Shown: positions 13,798 to 25,580 of the stretch, one piece after another | Numbering within the stretch: position 1 is the stretch's first letter | Layout: each line of letters opens with the position of its first letter | NCBI RefSeq assembly: GCF_024713945.1 | Contig: NC_134679.1 | Span: forward strand, 4,345,001-4,409,000 | Direction: 5' to 3' | DNA length: 64,000 nucleotides | Source of the DNA: Dermatophagoides farinae | Taxonomy: Eukaryota > Arthropoda > Arachnida > Sarcoptiformes > Pyroglyphidae | Made by a program: the position numbers and the translations under genes | The notes under the pieces: generated by a model | What the model was told of the DNA's origin: nothing | The model's database searches: none | Seen by the model: only the letters and a program-made list of their open reading frames with translations

Positions 13798-16700
13798 TCA
13801 ATTTTTTTCTCGTTTCAATCGAATAAACATTGTTATATACACCATGCCAGCTAGTATAAGATTATAGATGATTAAATGATAGATTTCATGATAATAACTA
13901 TCATGTGTTTCGGACAGTTCCCAATATTGAAGTATAAATGCACGGCGATCATTCGGATTTTTTCCGATGCCCATAAATCCGATCAATTTTTGTTCATTTT
14001 CTAATTCTTTATCCATTAATTGTGTTTGATTATAAGTGGTTGCATATATATCTACTAATGTTGTAACCGAATCTATCCAATCTGGTCGTGATTGATTCAT
14101 CGCTTGAATTTGTTGTAATTCTTGTTGAGTCTGAAAAAAACAACGATCAAATCCATATGTAGCTATCATTATTGAATTCATTGATGGCTTTAGGAATGAC
14201 AGGTTTGACAGGAATACCATTACACTGTTCATTTGTGAAATAAGTTTAAAATAACCAGAAAACACTAATACGGGTACCAGTATAAATGTCATACCAAATA
14301 CTGCTTGTACTTGGCTTCCATAGAAAATTGTTCCAAGCATCATTCCTACAGAAAAAACAAAAAAAATTAATTCATTATGCGAAATAATAAATTTTCATTC
14401 ACCAATAAATTGTCCAACCAATGTGATCAGACAACAAGGCAAAATAGTAAAATAGATACGATCCCAATGGTCAAATATTTGTCCGGTACCACGATGCACA
14501 GCCCATGTAAATATACTTGTCGATATCATCGTGAATGGTAGTTCACTAATTGTTTTGGCTGCAAAATATGTCCATATGGTATAGCTATAATTGTTATATT
14601 CACGACGAAATACATAAATTTCATCTGGTATGGTTATTATCAACGCAAGCATAGAATTATATAATGCCACAATATTCAACAATAGCAAAACAGATAGATT
14701 TTCATGTACAAGCGTTGAATGTTCTTCCATTATGTCCAAAATATCTTCAATTTTTGCATTCCAAAGAACATATTTTGTCCCACATGTCGATATCTGACCA
14801 ATGTCATCGCCATATAACATGATCAAAAATATGGCCATAAATGTCAACGAAGGAATGCGAGTTTTTAAACTGAATGGATTACGATAATTGCAAATAAAAC
14901 ATCTCCATAATACTAGCCATGTACAAAGTGCCAGCGATCTATTTGGAAAAAATTTAGAGAAAAAAAGAGCATCATTGGGTAACATTGATGAATCGGCCGT
15001 CCTATGTAGCCCATATAAATTTTGATTGAATCTTCCTCATGGAAGGGTCAATAAAGCTTTTTCACCATTTTCAGGTTTCTAACCCCACCCACTTCCGCTA
15101 GAGAGAGACACGTCACTTTTTTTCAAATCTCTGCAAATCGCTCCTGAACAGCCACCACTTGGAAAAAAATGTCAATTTGCGTATACCTCTTCGCTGTTAG
15201 GAGTGACAATTTTTTGCCCTTTGACCTCTAGAGGCTGGAGTTATCAAATTCATATGACATGATTCTTGAACCTTGTGGTGCGACGTATAATTGTTCGAAG
15301 TTTCACAAAAATATTCCAAGTGGTGGCTGTTCAGGAGCGATTTGCAGAGATTTGAAAAAAAGTGACGTGTCTCTCTCTAGCGGAAGTGGGTGGGGTTAGA
15401 AACCTGAAAATGGTGAAAAAGCTTTATTGACCCTTTCATGAGGAAGATTCAATCAAAATTTATATGGGCTACATAGGACGGCCGATTCATCAATGTTACC
15501 CAATGATACTCTTTTAAATACAATCGGAAACCTGTACCTTTGATCTCCAAGATGAGCTCGTTTCACAGCTTCACGAAGCGAATTCATTTCAACTTCATTA
15601 AAATCGTCAGAAAAACGTTTTTTATTCATTTCATTATTATAATGTGATAATGTTTGCAAACTTTTATTTCCAAAATCACCGCTTGCCACTTCGAGAATAT
15701 AATCCGATAGACTTGTATACATTGGACATTTTAAACCAATATCTTGCAATATTTGTGTCAGATCATTAGGGTGACCCTGAAACAATATGGATCCTTTACA
15801 TGATAATATGATTAGATTATCAAATAATGCAAAAATACGTGCACTAGGTTGATGAATAGTTGCTACGATCGCTATGGCTTTTCGCTAGAAAAATTTATTA
15901 AAGACAATTTTGAAAAAAAATCCAACTAAATTTGAACGATACTCACTCGTTTGGTCAACGATTTGAGATTATTCATAATTTGATAACCGTTTACACTATC
16001 CACACCGGTAGTCGGTTCATCCAACATGAGTATATCTGAATTGAAAACCAATTCTATGGCGATTGAAACCCGTTTGCGTTGTCCATTGCTACATCGTGAT
16101 ACAGCAATATCAGCCATTTCGGTTAAATATAATCGTTCCATAACACTATTCACTACTTTTTCATGATTTAAATAGTATCGTGCAGCATTTCGTATTTTCG
16201 ATGCGAATAGTAATGTTTCTCGTACTGTTAATTTCTCATGTAAATGATCGAATTGTTCAACAAATCCGATTCGTACTGAATTCAAACCATTGACAAGGAT
16301 ATCACCACTGTTTTCTTTTCGAATATGTATGGGTAAAAATCCAGCAATACAATTCAAAAGAACTGTTTTACCACAACCGGATGGACCCATGATACCAGTC
16401 ATCTGTCCACTACGGAACATTCCGCTAATGTTGTTCAATATGGCTCGTCTTGATCTTTGTTTCTTTTTAGTTGAATTTTTTTCAACTGAATCGTTTTTTT
16501 CTGCTTGAACATTTGCTGGATAATAGATGACATTACGCCATATGATTTCGAATGCTCCAGCTGTTAAATTTGATGACGGTGCATCAGTATTTTCCGCAGA
16601 TACTTCAATCCTCATAAATGACTCACTAGATGGGATTGCTAGCGAAATTTTATCTTCATCCTGCAAAATCGGTTCTTGGATATTATCTGCTTTACCGTTT

Positions 16701-17409
16701 GATTCTAATGATGGATTTTTGTTGAAAGAGGATAAAGATGTTCTATTTTGCAGATTTTTAATTGCTTTTTCAATCTCCGATTTTTCTTCATCTTCATTCA
16801 CATGGTGAAGAATTGTTTGTTGTTGTTGATTATTGTTGAAATTGTTTTCATCATTGTTTCGAGCAATGGAACCGATTCCGTTGCTCATATCAGAATTTAC
16901 ATCAGCAGTTTTAACATTTCGTCGGAACAAATTACCTTTGGGAAATTTAACTTTATTTGTGGTTAAATTTTTTAAACTATCCATTGAATGGTGAAGAGAA
17001 ATTGTTGAAAAATCAAATGATAAATTAGCCACTTGTGAATTTTGTGGCTTCAATTTCGACAATGAAAATTGTTTTAAGGGAGTTAATGTTCTTGTCAATC
17101 GACTTTGTTTGAAAGATTCACTAGAATTTGAAGATCCTTTTATTTTCGCATTAGGTTCAGCTGTTTGATTCAAAACATCAGCACCAGTATTTGTCGATAG
17201 TTTTCGTACTCGATTTGAGTTTTCAATATTGGAATCTTCTTCGCTATCGGTAGAAGAATCAGATTCTGAAAGTGATAGAAATTTTTGTTCAATTCAAAAT
17301 AATATCATATATATGAAAAACAGTTACCCGATGTATCGCTGTCCCTATTATCGACTTCTACTTCTCGGGAATCTTGATTATTCTCAACGTCTTTTTCACG
17401 TTCGTTCAT
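13798..17409 (-). CDS. ABC transporter G family half-transporter
   Basis: Membrane ATPase of the white/ABCG type, normally working as a dimer to move lipids, pigment precursors or xenobiotics; the substrate here is unknown. Exons on the minus strand: 17328-17409, 15947-17265, 15538-15884, 14403-14938, 13798-14345, giving 943 residues. Introns are 62, 62, 599 and 57 nt, all GT-AG, and all junctions keep the frame. Residues 1-270 are a Ser/Asn/acidic extension, unusually long for a half-transporter of 600-700 residues. The ATPase domain shows Walker A GPSGCGKT (321-328), Q-loop VEQFDH, signature CSNGQRKRVSIA (from 419), Walker B ILMLDEPTTGVDS (about 439-451) and H-loop TIHQPSA with His478. Exons 4 and 5 encode the six-helix ABC2 membrane domain, including the typical YFAAKTISELPF and the FSGYF segment. 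The signature departs from SGGE/SGGQ. The third intron contains a long inverted repeat. Confidence 0.93.
14939..15537 (-). other. Third intron of the ABCG gene, almost filled by an inverted repeat
   Basis: Donor AAAG|GTACAG and acceptor CCAAATAG|ATCGCTGG on the minus strand. Splicing restores a split Arg codon: HLGDQ-R-SLALCTW. At 599 nt it is about ten times the size of the gene's other introns (57-62 nt), and nearly all the excess is the inverted repeat plus its loop. The upstream frame reads into the repeat and stops at 15453. Confidence 0.85.
14963..15515. repeat. Near-perfect inverted repeat (about 194-202-nt arms, 149-nt loop)
   Basis: The left arm 14971-15164 is the reverse complement of the right arm 15314-15507, with one mismatch (15042 against 15436). 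The match continues outward after one more mismatch to 14963 and 15515. The loop is 15165-15313. The arms are clearly richer in G+C than the surrounding DNA. The outer ends read ATCATTGGGTAAC and its complement. No direct target-site duplication is seen; instead the flanks themselves are inverted (GAG and CTC). Options are a foldback or MITE-like element, or an inverted duplication. The near-identity implies recent origin or ongoing homogenisation. Confidence 0.93.
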
Positions 17410-18792
17410 TGTTTCAGTAATATGAGCAGTGTTCAATTTTCAAATTTATTATTCAAATTAGTTTTTTAAAAATATGTGTGGAGAAAATTCAAATAATCAT
17501 TGAAAACTAATTTTTTTCAAAATCATTCATAACATTATAATTAATGGCTATTGTATATGGTTAGCGCACAACAACTATTATAATTTGATTGTAAAAAAAG
17601 AAGAAAAAATATTTTTTTTTGATGAAGATCAGAATTCATTGCCGTTGCCATTGGATATTTGGGCACATGATTTTTATCTAGTTCACGCCATTAGTTTTTA
17701 TTGAGTAAATGATCCATTCGTTTCTACTTTTTTTGAGTTTTTTTTCTTTAAAAAATCGATTTCTTTAAAAAAAAAGTAATCTTCAAATATATAAATGGTC
17801 TGTGCATTTTGACATTCAACTTAATAATAGAATAAATGTTATAAAATTCATTAATTTGGATTATCGATCTATAATGCATAGAAAACTTCCATCAACAATT
17901 CGCTTAACGATATTGTTTTTTTCGTGACTTTCAAAATGACATTGATCATCGACGATATTAGATATTCATTCTAAGAATTTAAAAAATTGATTTCATTATG
18001 CAATTTTATTTTGAATAATGAATTTTTTTATTTTGTGAGCCGATTATATAATGAATCTATTTTTTCAAGCAAGATTTGTTCCATAAAAACTTTGAAAAAT
18101 TAATTTATCAGTTATAAGCAAGGCATCAATGAAAAAGGAATATCCATTGCATTGATTTGTATCCTCCAGGTTTTTTTTACTGAAACATTTTTTGTCGTAA
18201 TTAAACTATAATTAAAGGGATCAATTTTTTCAGCACCTGATTCGGCCTCGGCCTGCATCAATCGATTTGAAAACAACTACCACAAGCATTTTCATTCAAA
18301 TCAAATTCAAAAAATTGAAGAAATATTTTTTTTATTTATAATCACTAGATGGCATTATCGGTTTCATCAGTTTTAAACAGATTTCTTAAATTTAAAAGTG
18401 AAATCTTCCAGTTATCCAAAACTACCAGAAACCTTTTGGATCAATTATGATCATGTATAATATGAACAAGAATAATTACACAAAAAATATTATAAATCAA
18501 TAAAGAATTTTATTTACAAGCAGAAAAAACGAAACGTCAAATTATATATTCTAATGTTCGTTGAAGATGATTCAAAATCAATAATTTACAATTTCAATTG
18601 TTCACGTTTATCTATCCATCTGATTGAGATATTGGCAAGATTATTTTTCAAGATTATTTTCATAACCATTATCGAAAAACAATGAAATAATGAAAAAGAA
18701 TAAATATTGTTTTTTGGATTCGATTGTAGATGGACAAAAAATTGTCATGAAGTGAAAAAAATTCAACAACAAATGAAAAATAAATCAATTTT
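17410..18792. other. Intergenic region between ABCG start and the chitin-binding gene 3' end
   Basis: AT-rich DNA with no supported coding region. It should contain the promoter of the ABCG gene and the 3' untranslated region of the next gene; a minus-strand AATAAA lies at 18509-18514, about 280 nt past that gene's stop. CACTAGATGGCA at 18343-18354 resembles the core of a CTCF-type site, without further support. Confidence 0.5.
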
Positions 18793-21700
18793 TCATCTTC
18801 TTTGTTTTCTAATAGATGGTGATGGCAAAAATCTTGGGCAATAAACTTCTTGTTCCGGCACGCACAATTGTCGGCTCATATCATATCGTTGATCTTCAGG
18901 ACAGGCATACGTATCGATCGTTTGCGGATTACATTCAAAATATAGTCGACAATCATTACGAAAATCAGGAACCCCACCACTGAATCGACCGTCACAAAGT
19001 ATTTCACCGTATTCATAATCTTGTTCATTTAAAACGAATTTTGGTTTCGATGTTGTTATGATTGGTGCCTCAGTTGTTGTTGTCGTCGTCGTTGTTGTTG
19101 TTGTTGTTAATGGCTGTGGTCGTCGCCGTGGCGTATCAACACGATTTGGCCTATTAACTGGAAAATTTTCCTGATATGGTGCTGGTTGTCGATTTCTTTG
19201 ATAATCTACGGACGTAGTTGATGGTGGTGATTCTACACGATTTAATGATTTATTCTGATCGAATAAATTCGCTGGGTTACCGTTTTCCTTTGGTGCTAAG
19301 TAAACGTAATAAACTTTCGTAATCTTTTTTCTTTCGATATCATCACTAGCATTAGTATTCCTAAGTAATCGAAGTAATAACTCGGTAGTGGCTGGATCAA
19401 TTTTTTTAATAACAGCACCCTCTGGTAGATTACCGATAATACGTTCCAACTCACTAGGATTTATGACAGAAGCCTGTCGTTTCGAACGAGACAATACAGG
19501 TTCATTTTCAAGAATCGGAGTGATTTCCGTAGAAGTTGATATTGCCGTAACATTCGGGTTTTCAAGCGATGCATCTTTATTAATTTGAATACCTAATCTT
19601 CTAGCTAATCGAAATTTCGGTGGAGCCAATGGAGTCCATTCCGAGTTTACAAATCGAATTGGTTTCAATTCTGATGCAACGTTTTGTTCTTCATTTTTTG
19701 AAGAAGAACGTTTCAATTGTCGTCCGTTTCGAGAAATGTCTAGCACAGCACTTGGTGGATTAATCATTGGTTTGAATTTAGTCTTGCAAAAAATATCACT
19801 CATATCATATTTCTATAAATGAAAAAAAATAAATTAAAAATAGCCATCTCAAAAAAAAAAAATTCATTACCTCTAAAATGACACGGCTAGGATCGCCTGA
19901 TCGCCACAGTGATCGAGATTTTAGAAATGACCCCATTTTAATACGTCTTGGTTCATCCGAAGATGATGATGATGATGATGATTGTGAATCACTACTATCC
20001 AGATCATCATCAAATAATGTCGATACCATCGATGATGATCCACTACCAAACGATCGACTTTCACCCGATTTATGATGATTTGATGATTGAGGTGAGATGA
20101 AACTTTTTTCATTTACACCATCTTTGACACTGAATTTTATGACTGGTGGTTGAAAATTATTTGTCGATGATGATGCCATTGTTTGTAGAATAGATGGCCT
20201 TATTCGACTTGCAACAAATGGTGATGAATTGGACGAATCTTGATTATGATAATTTGTTCGCTGTGATTGTTGTTGAGGACGGACAAGAAAATTTTGTTTG
20301 AAAAAATTATTGGTAATCAATGATGATGACGATGACGATGATGATGAAGGTGGTATGAATGATCGATGATTACGATTTGTTGATGTTGTTGTTTGATGTG
20401 ATGGTGTTTGATAGAATGTTACAGCCGAACCGGATGATGATTGTGATTGACTGATGGACAAATCTGTTTGTAGAAGAAAAAAAATTTTATATTAGAAATA
20501 TGTCAAAAAAAAATATATGAAATAAACATAAAATTTGATTATTACATGACAGTTGACTAATCTCAAATAATGATTGTTAACATTTTTCATATATATCAAA
20601 ATAATAAATTATAATAATCATCATCATCATAGTTTATGGAAAAAAAGTGAAAAGAAATTCTGATTGATTTAAATTTTCATTAGAAAAAAAATAAGACTGA
20701 ATCATCTTTTTCCATTTTTAGTGATATAAGTTTCGGGAAGCCAACATAAATACAGAGTACTTCTTTTTCGATTTCAAGAACCTAGTATATAGATTATCGA
20801 TGTTGTTATTGACAATTGGATAATGTTTTGGCATCAAATGCAAGTGAAAAGCTAAAATTATCATTTCTTAAGCTAATTTTCAGTTGATTGTTGAATTTTT
20901 CTACATTTTTCTGCTTTTTTCATTTTATTATATTTATTCACCATTTCACCAAAATTATTTCATATATGGTATTTATTATTTATACGGGCAGATCGTTTTG
21001 ATCAAAATTGATACAGAGATTATTAGTTGATAAATTTTTTTTTTTGATAAATTTTGTTTCGCACGATTTTCTTTTAAAAAACTAACTTTTTTAAAAATAA
21101 TATATCCGAAAAATAGCGAAAAAATTATTGATTCTATACACAAAAAAAAATTAAAATCAGTAGCCATCATCATGTCCTTTAGGAAGCGCAAATAAATGAT
21201 ATGTTATGTATCGAAAAATCTTAATCATCTTGTCCATCATCATTCTTCGGATCATCATCATGATTATTATCATCAATTTTTTTGATGAAAATTTCTTTTT
21301 CTTTGACTAACAACAACCGCCTTGGCCATTGGCTGTCTTGATATCCGAAGATATTGAGAAAATTTGGATCTTTTCTTTTTTTATTTATTTATTTTTTTTT
21401 TGGTTGCAATGTCCATCAATAAGCTATCATATTTTTCAATCAGAAAAAAACCAATCATTTATGGATATGTTTGTGTTGACGGATTTTTTTTTTGTTGATC
21501 CGAAGATTTTCTAGTTCCATCATCTAATCAAATCAAATCGATTGGAAAAATCAGTTCAGGTTTTCTTATATACCAGATTATTTATTTAAGTGGCATCAAT
21601 AGCGTATCATTCAGTCATCATTCAAAGTAAATTTATTTTATCAACCAATCAATGAGTCAACAACAACAAAAAAATATATAAAGAAAAAGTAGGCAAAAAA

Positions 21701-24700
21701 TACATTTTTCCATAATTATTCGATTAAATGATGATTTTTATGATTCATCAAATCAAATCTTAATGGAGCTAAACCGGAATGAAACAGAAAATTTTGATCG
21801 ACAAATCGAATCAATGAAATATTGAACACACATAAACTCTCTATTTGCCTACATGATATTCGAGTCTAACGATGAAAAATCGGTTGAGATCAATCGATTA
21901 ATCAATCATCAAGCTTTAAAGATCAAAAAAAAAGGTTTAAAAGACAAAATGAACACCAATGAAACTGTATAAAATCAGCCGCCAAAAACCTTTCACCCGT
22001 AAAAATTGCTGTGCAAAATAATAGAAAAATTGATCAAAATCACCATGATGATGATAGCGAAAAATGATTATGGCAATCATTTGATTATGATGATGCTCAC
22101 AAATGAATTGGCAAAAAAGATCGGACAACATTGAAGAAATACGAAAAAAGTCAATATAAATATCCTTACCATCATCATCAGTGGTAAGGGGTGATGAAAA
22201 ATTTTGCTCGTACCAAAAATATTTATGATGATAGGATAACCAAAATTCGATCATCAACAACAACAAAAAAAATCGAACCAATCCAATCATCAACATTTCA
22301 TTACATCATCACCTGATAGATTTTCATATATTTAGGCTCTTTTATCTAGAAAATGAAGCTAATGATGAATTGATTATAATCATCATTATCATCATTGATG
22401 ATCTTCAACAACTTAGATTCATGGTTCATCATCGAAAAAAAAAATTTAACATCATCAGGATCAAGAAAGGTCGATTTCATATAAACGTCAAAATACCATG
22501 ATGATTATCTGATGATTTGAAAGAAAAGGTCGACTTTTTTGATCTGACATCAAGATGAATGTATGTTACCAAACATCAAGTGTACAACAACATCTGTAAA
22601 CAAGGATATTGTTGATTTTACAATATATATAAAACGATGCTATCTTGTCGTTGATTTATTTAAAAATTTCAAATTTGAATTGAAATTTTCTTTTCTTTAC
22701 CATTTGTTTTTTTTTGAAATGTTTGATATTTTGTAAAATTCAATAAATTATAAAGCAGCGATTGATTTGTATTTCGTGAAATTATTTGAAATGATTAATT
22801 TGCATGTTTATAATTTTTCGCTAGGTGTTTGTTCGATGTCATGTGATCATTTATTATAATTTCAAATGATTTTTTTTCTTGTTTTTATTCGATCTCTATG
22901 AAAAAAACTTATTCAAGTCAAATTGAAATGAGATGAAAAAGAAAATACATAAAATGTTGTTCCAACAAAAAAAAACGAACAACGAAACAATCGATAATAT
23001 TGATCCAACATAACAAAACATTTCAATATTTTTTTTTGGAACATTGTAAAAATCGATCATTTTATGTTGTGACCATATATCTAGTTTTAAATAGTTTCTA
23101 TTTATTTTTACAGATTGAAAAAATTCTTCAATGTCCTTGCCCTAGTTTTTTTTCTCTTCGATTAGATCTCAGCCGATAATGCATATTCTCATTATCGTAT
23201 CATTATTATAATTATCATCATCATCATCATCATCATAATTAGAAATAATAATTGTGGCTAAAATGAATGGCTCAAAAATAGCAGAAATATTAAAGAATGA
23301 TGATGATAAAATCTACAATTCAAAAAAATAATAAATTTTGAGATTGAAAGATATTTCCGTTTTTTTTCTTGTTGTTTTTTTCACAGCAGAAATTTAAAAT
23401 CACACTTATGAAGCGAGAGAGAGAGAGAGAGAATGAGAAAGATGACAAGAACAAACAATGCTCGTTTCCTGTTCAAATGCAAATGCTTCATCCTACACAC
23501 ATTGACACTTAATGATGATGACAAAAGTATGAACAAATTTATTGTTATCTTGTCAAGATAACTCCAACATATCTATTGACCTATTCCGTAATGATGATGA
23601 TGATGATGGTCACTATATAATAATGAGATTTCAAATAACAAAAAAAAAAAAAAAAAATTTCTTGTTCAAGTCAAAAGTCAAGTGTTTGTTTGACTTTGAT
23701 CATTATAATATAGAACCCATATATGAAAGCATTGAACAAAAAAAAATCATTTGTCATAATCAATGGATTCGATTTGTTTTCAATCAATTAGACTTGGATG
23801 TCGTTCATCATTTTTTTTTCTATTGAATCATGAAACTTACCCGTCGTGCTGTTAGATGATGTTTCCGGTTGTGTGTTCAAGTACTTGTTATTGTTATTTG
23901 TTGATTGAGCCAATGATGATGATGCGCCCGATTTAAGTGGTAATTGTTGATGTTGATATGCATAATATGAATATGGTGATGATGTTAGACGTGAGCTTGA
24001 TGGATAAAGTTTTCGATTAGGCATAACTATACTGGCCATCGGTGTCATTGTTGCAGGTGATCGTCGATGATAGAAACGATTTCCATAAATTTGTCCATTT
24101 GGTTGTTGTTGTGGTTGTGATGGTTGAGTCGCATAATGTGGGTGTGACATCAATGAAGGAGAAACAGCCGGATGCCTTATCATTTGAGATTGTGCATATG
24201 GCATTGACATTTGTTGTGGTGTCTGTGGAATCATTTGTGGTTGAGCTTGTTGTTGTTGCGGTGCATTCGAATGAGGATGTGACGGTGGAAGGCCAATTTC
24301 TGTTTGAAGATTAAACATTGACTGCTCATTCATTGGTTCTTGAGGTCCATCAGGTATCAATTCGATTTGATTCAATTGTACGGCACCTGTTTGTATTGAT
24401 TTTATAAGATCAATAAATTCCGGTGACATTGGTGAATATTCGGGTGAATTTGATGATTCGGCACCTTCTGATCCTGGATGTTGTTGATTATTTGTTACAG
24501 AATGTGGTTTAATCTGTTGTTGTAAATGATTCATGACAGCAATAGCTAGATATCTAGCCCACCACCAGGATTTAGGCGTCTGTGAATTTGAACCAGGAAC
24601 GTTGACTGCATCTAAAGGAGGAGCTATAACAAGTGGAGCCGATTGATCAGAACGTCGTCGAATTGAACTAGGTAATTGTTGCCATAGATTTTCCATTATG

Positions 24701-25580
24701 GTCGAATTTTTCAACCAATGAGCAAAATGATTCGATGGTGATGGATCCGATTTGGATAGCCAATAACTATGCCTTGGTGATTCGAAAGTCGAAGGATCGT
24801 GTTCTTTTTTCGTTATCAGTTGCTGTAATTTTGTCGGATTTGGTTTAGAAACCGTAATGCTGGTCGTTACTTTTTTACGAAATAATTTTTTACCCAATTT
24901 GAATGATGCTGGTAATGCTGACTGTGATGGTGATGTTTGATGATGAGCAATAGATGATGATGAAAATAATGTCGGTAATGAATGTGTTGAATCAGGCAAA
25001 CCAAATACCGTTGATGATGATTTGGACCATGAATGTGATATTTGCTGACGAGTATTATTAATATTTTTCGGTAAATCTAAAAACAAGAAAGCAATCATCG
25101 ATCACGAAATCAATAAAAGCAATTTTTTTTTAAAAAACCTACCGGTAGCAATAGCAAACATGACGACAGGTTTTTTTGATTCCAAACTGATAGTACCATG
25201 ATTGGCATTATTTAGTTCATCGACAAGTTTATCACCATTGGTATCATATCGAATAATTTTTGATTCAACATTATCATTATCATCATCATTCATAACTATT
25301 GATGATTCTTGTCTATCCAATGGATCATCTGTGGTCGTCGTTGCCGCCAATGAAGACGACAAAGTCGTTATTGTTGTCGTCTCATTTTGCATCAACAACA
25401 ATGATGGTGATGATGATGAGGTATTAATGATGATCGATGATGTCTGTATGGATGGTGATGATGAATTTCCCAATATTGATTCATTATAATCATCGCTTTG
25501 TATTGGTTCTGGTTGTTGATTATTATTATTTATATGAAAATTGGTAGTCGATGCCGGTGTAATAATAAATTGGCATTGAA
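18793..25580 (-). CDS. Secreted Ser/Gln/Pro-rich protein with a C-terminal type-2 chitin-binding domain
   Basis: Probable cuticle or extracellular-matrix chitin-binding protein with one peritrophin-A (CBM14) domain, comparable to arthropod CPAP1 proteins. Exons on the minus strand: 25143-25580, 23841-25076, 19871-20463, 18793-19812. Introns are 66, 3,377 and 58 nt, GT-AG, and the frame is kept throughout. The domain has six cysteines spaced C-x14-C-x5-C-x9-C-x12-C-x7-C (C at CDGRF to C at VYCP, about 19,000-18,835), the family pattern, with aromatics in RLYFEC. Before it come a Thr run, basic RRRPQ stretches, and long Ser-, His/Gln- and Pro-rich low complexity typical of extended matrix proteins. 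The first listed exon starts with an acceptor (TTCTAG|TTCAATGCC, phase 1), so the start codon lies upstream; the best candidate is the exon at 31983-32115. With it the protein is 1,139 residues, the domain at about 1073-1125. Confidence 0.85.
20464..23840 (-). other. 3.4-kb intron of the chitin-binding protein gene
   Basis: Donor ACGG|GTAAGT at 23840 and acceptor CTACAAACAG|ATTTG at 20464; the split codon becomes Asp (…SSNSTT-D-LSISQSQ). The interior is AT-rich with ATC/GAT runs and a (GA)n run at 23415-23432. No nested gene is supported on either strand. Confidence 0.8.

Noticed and set aside
14971-15507. Classic MITE with target-site duplication
   Set aside because: No direct repeat flanks the arms; the flanking bases are inverted instead. 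Kept as an inverted repeat of undecided origin.
16290-16966. Plus-strand open frames opposite the ABC transporter
   Set aside because: They lie antisense to a well-supported ATPase domain and show no domain of their own.
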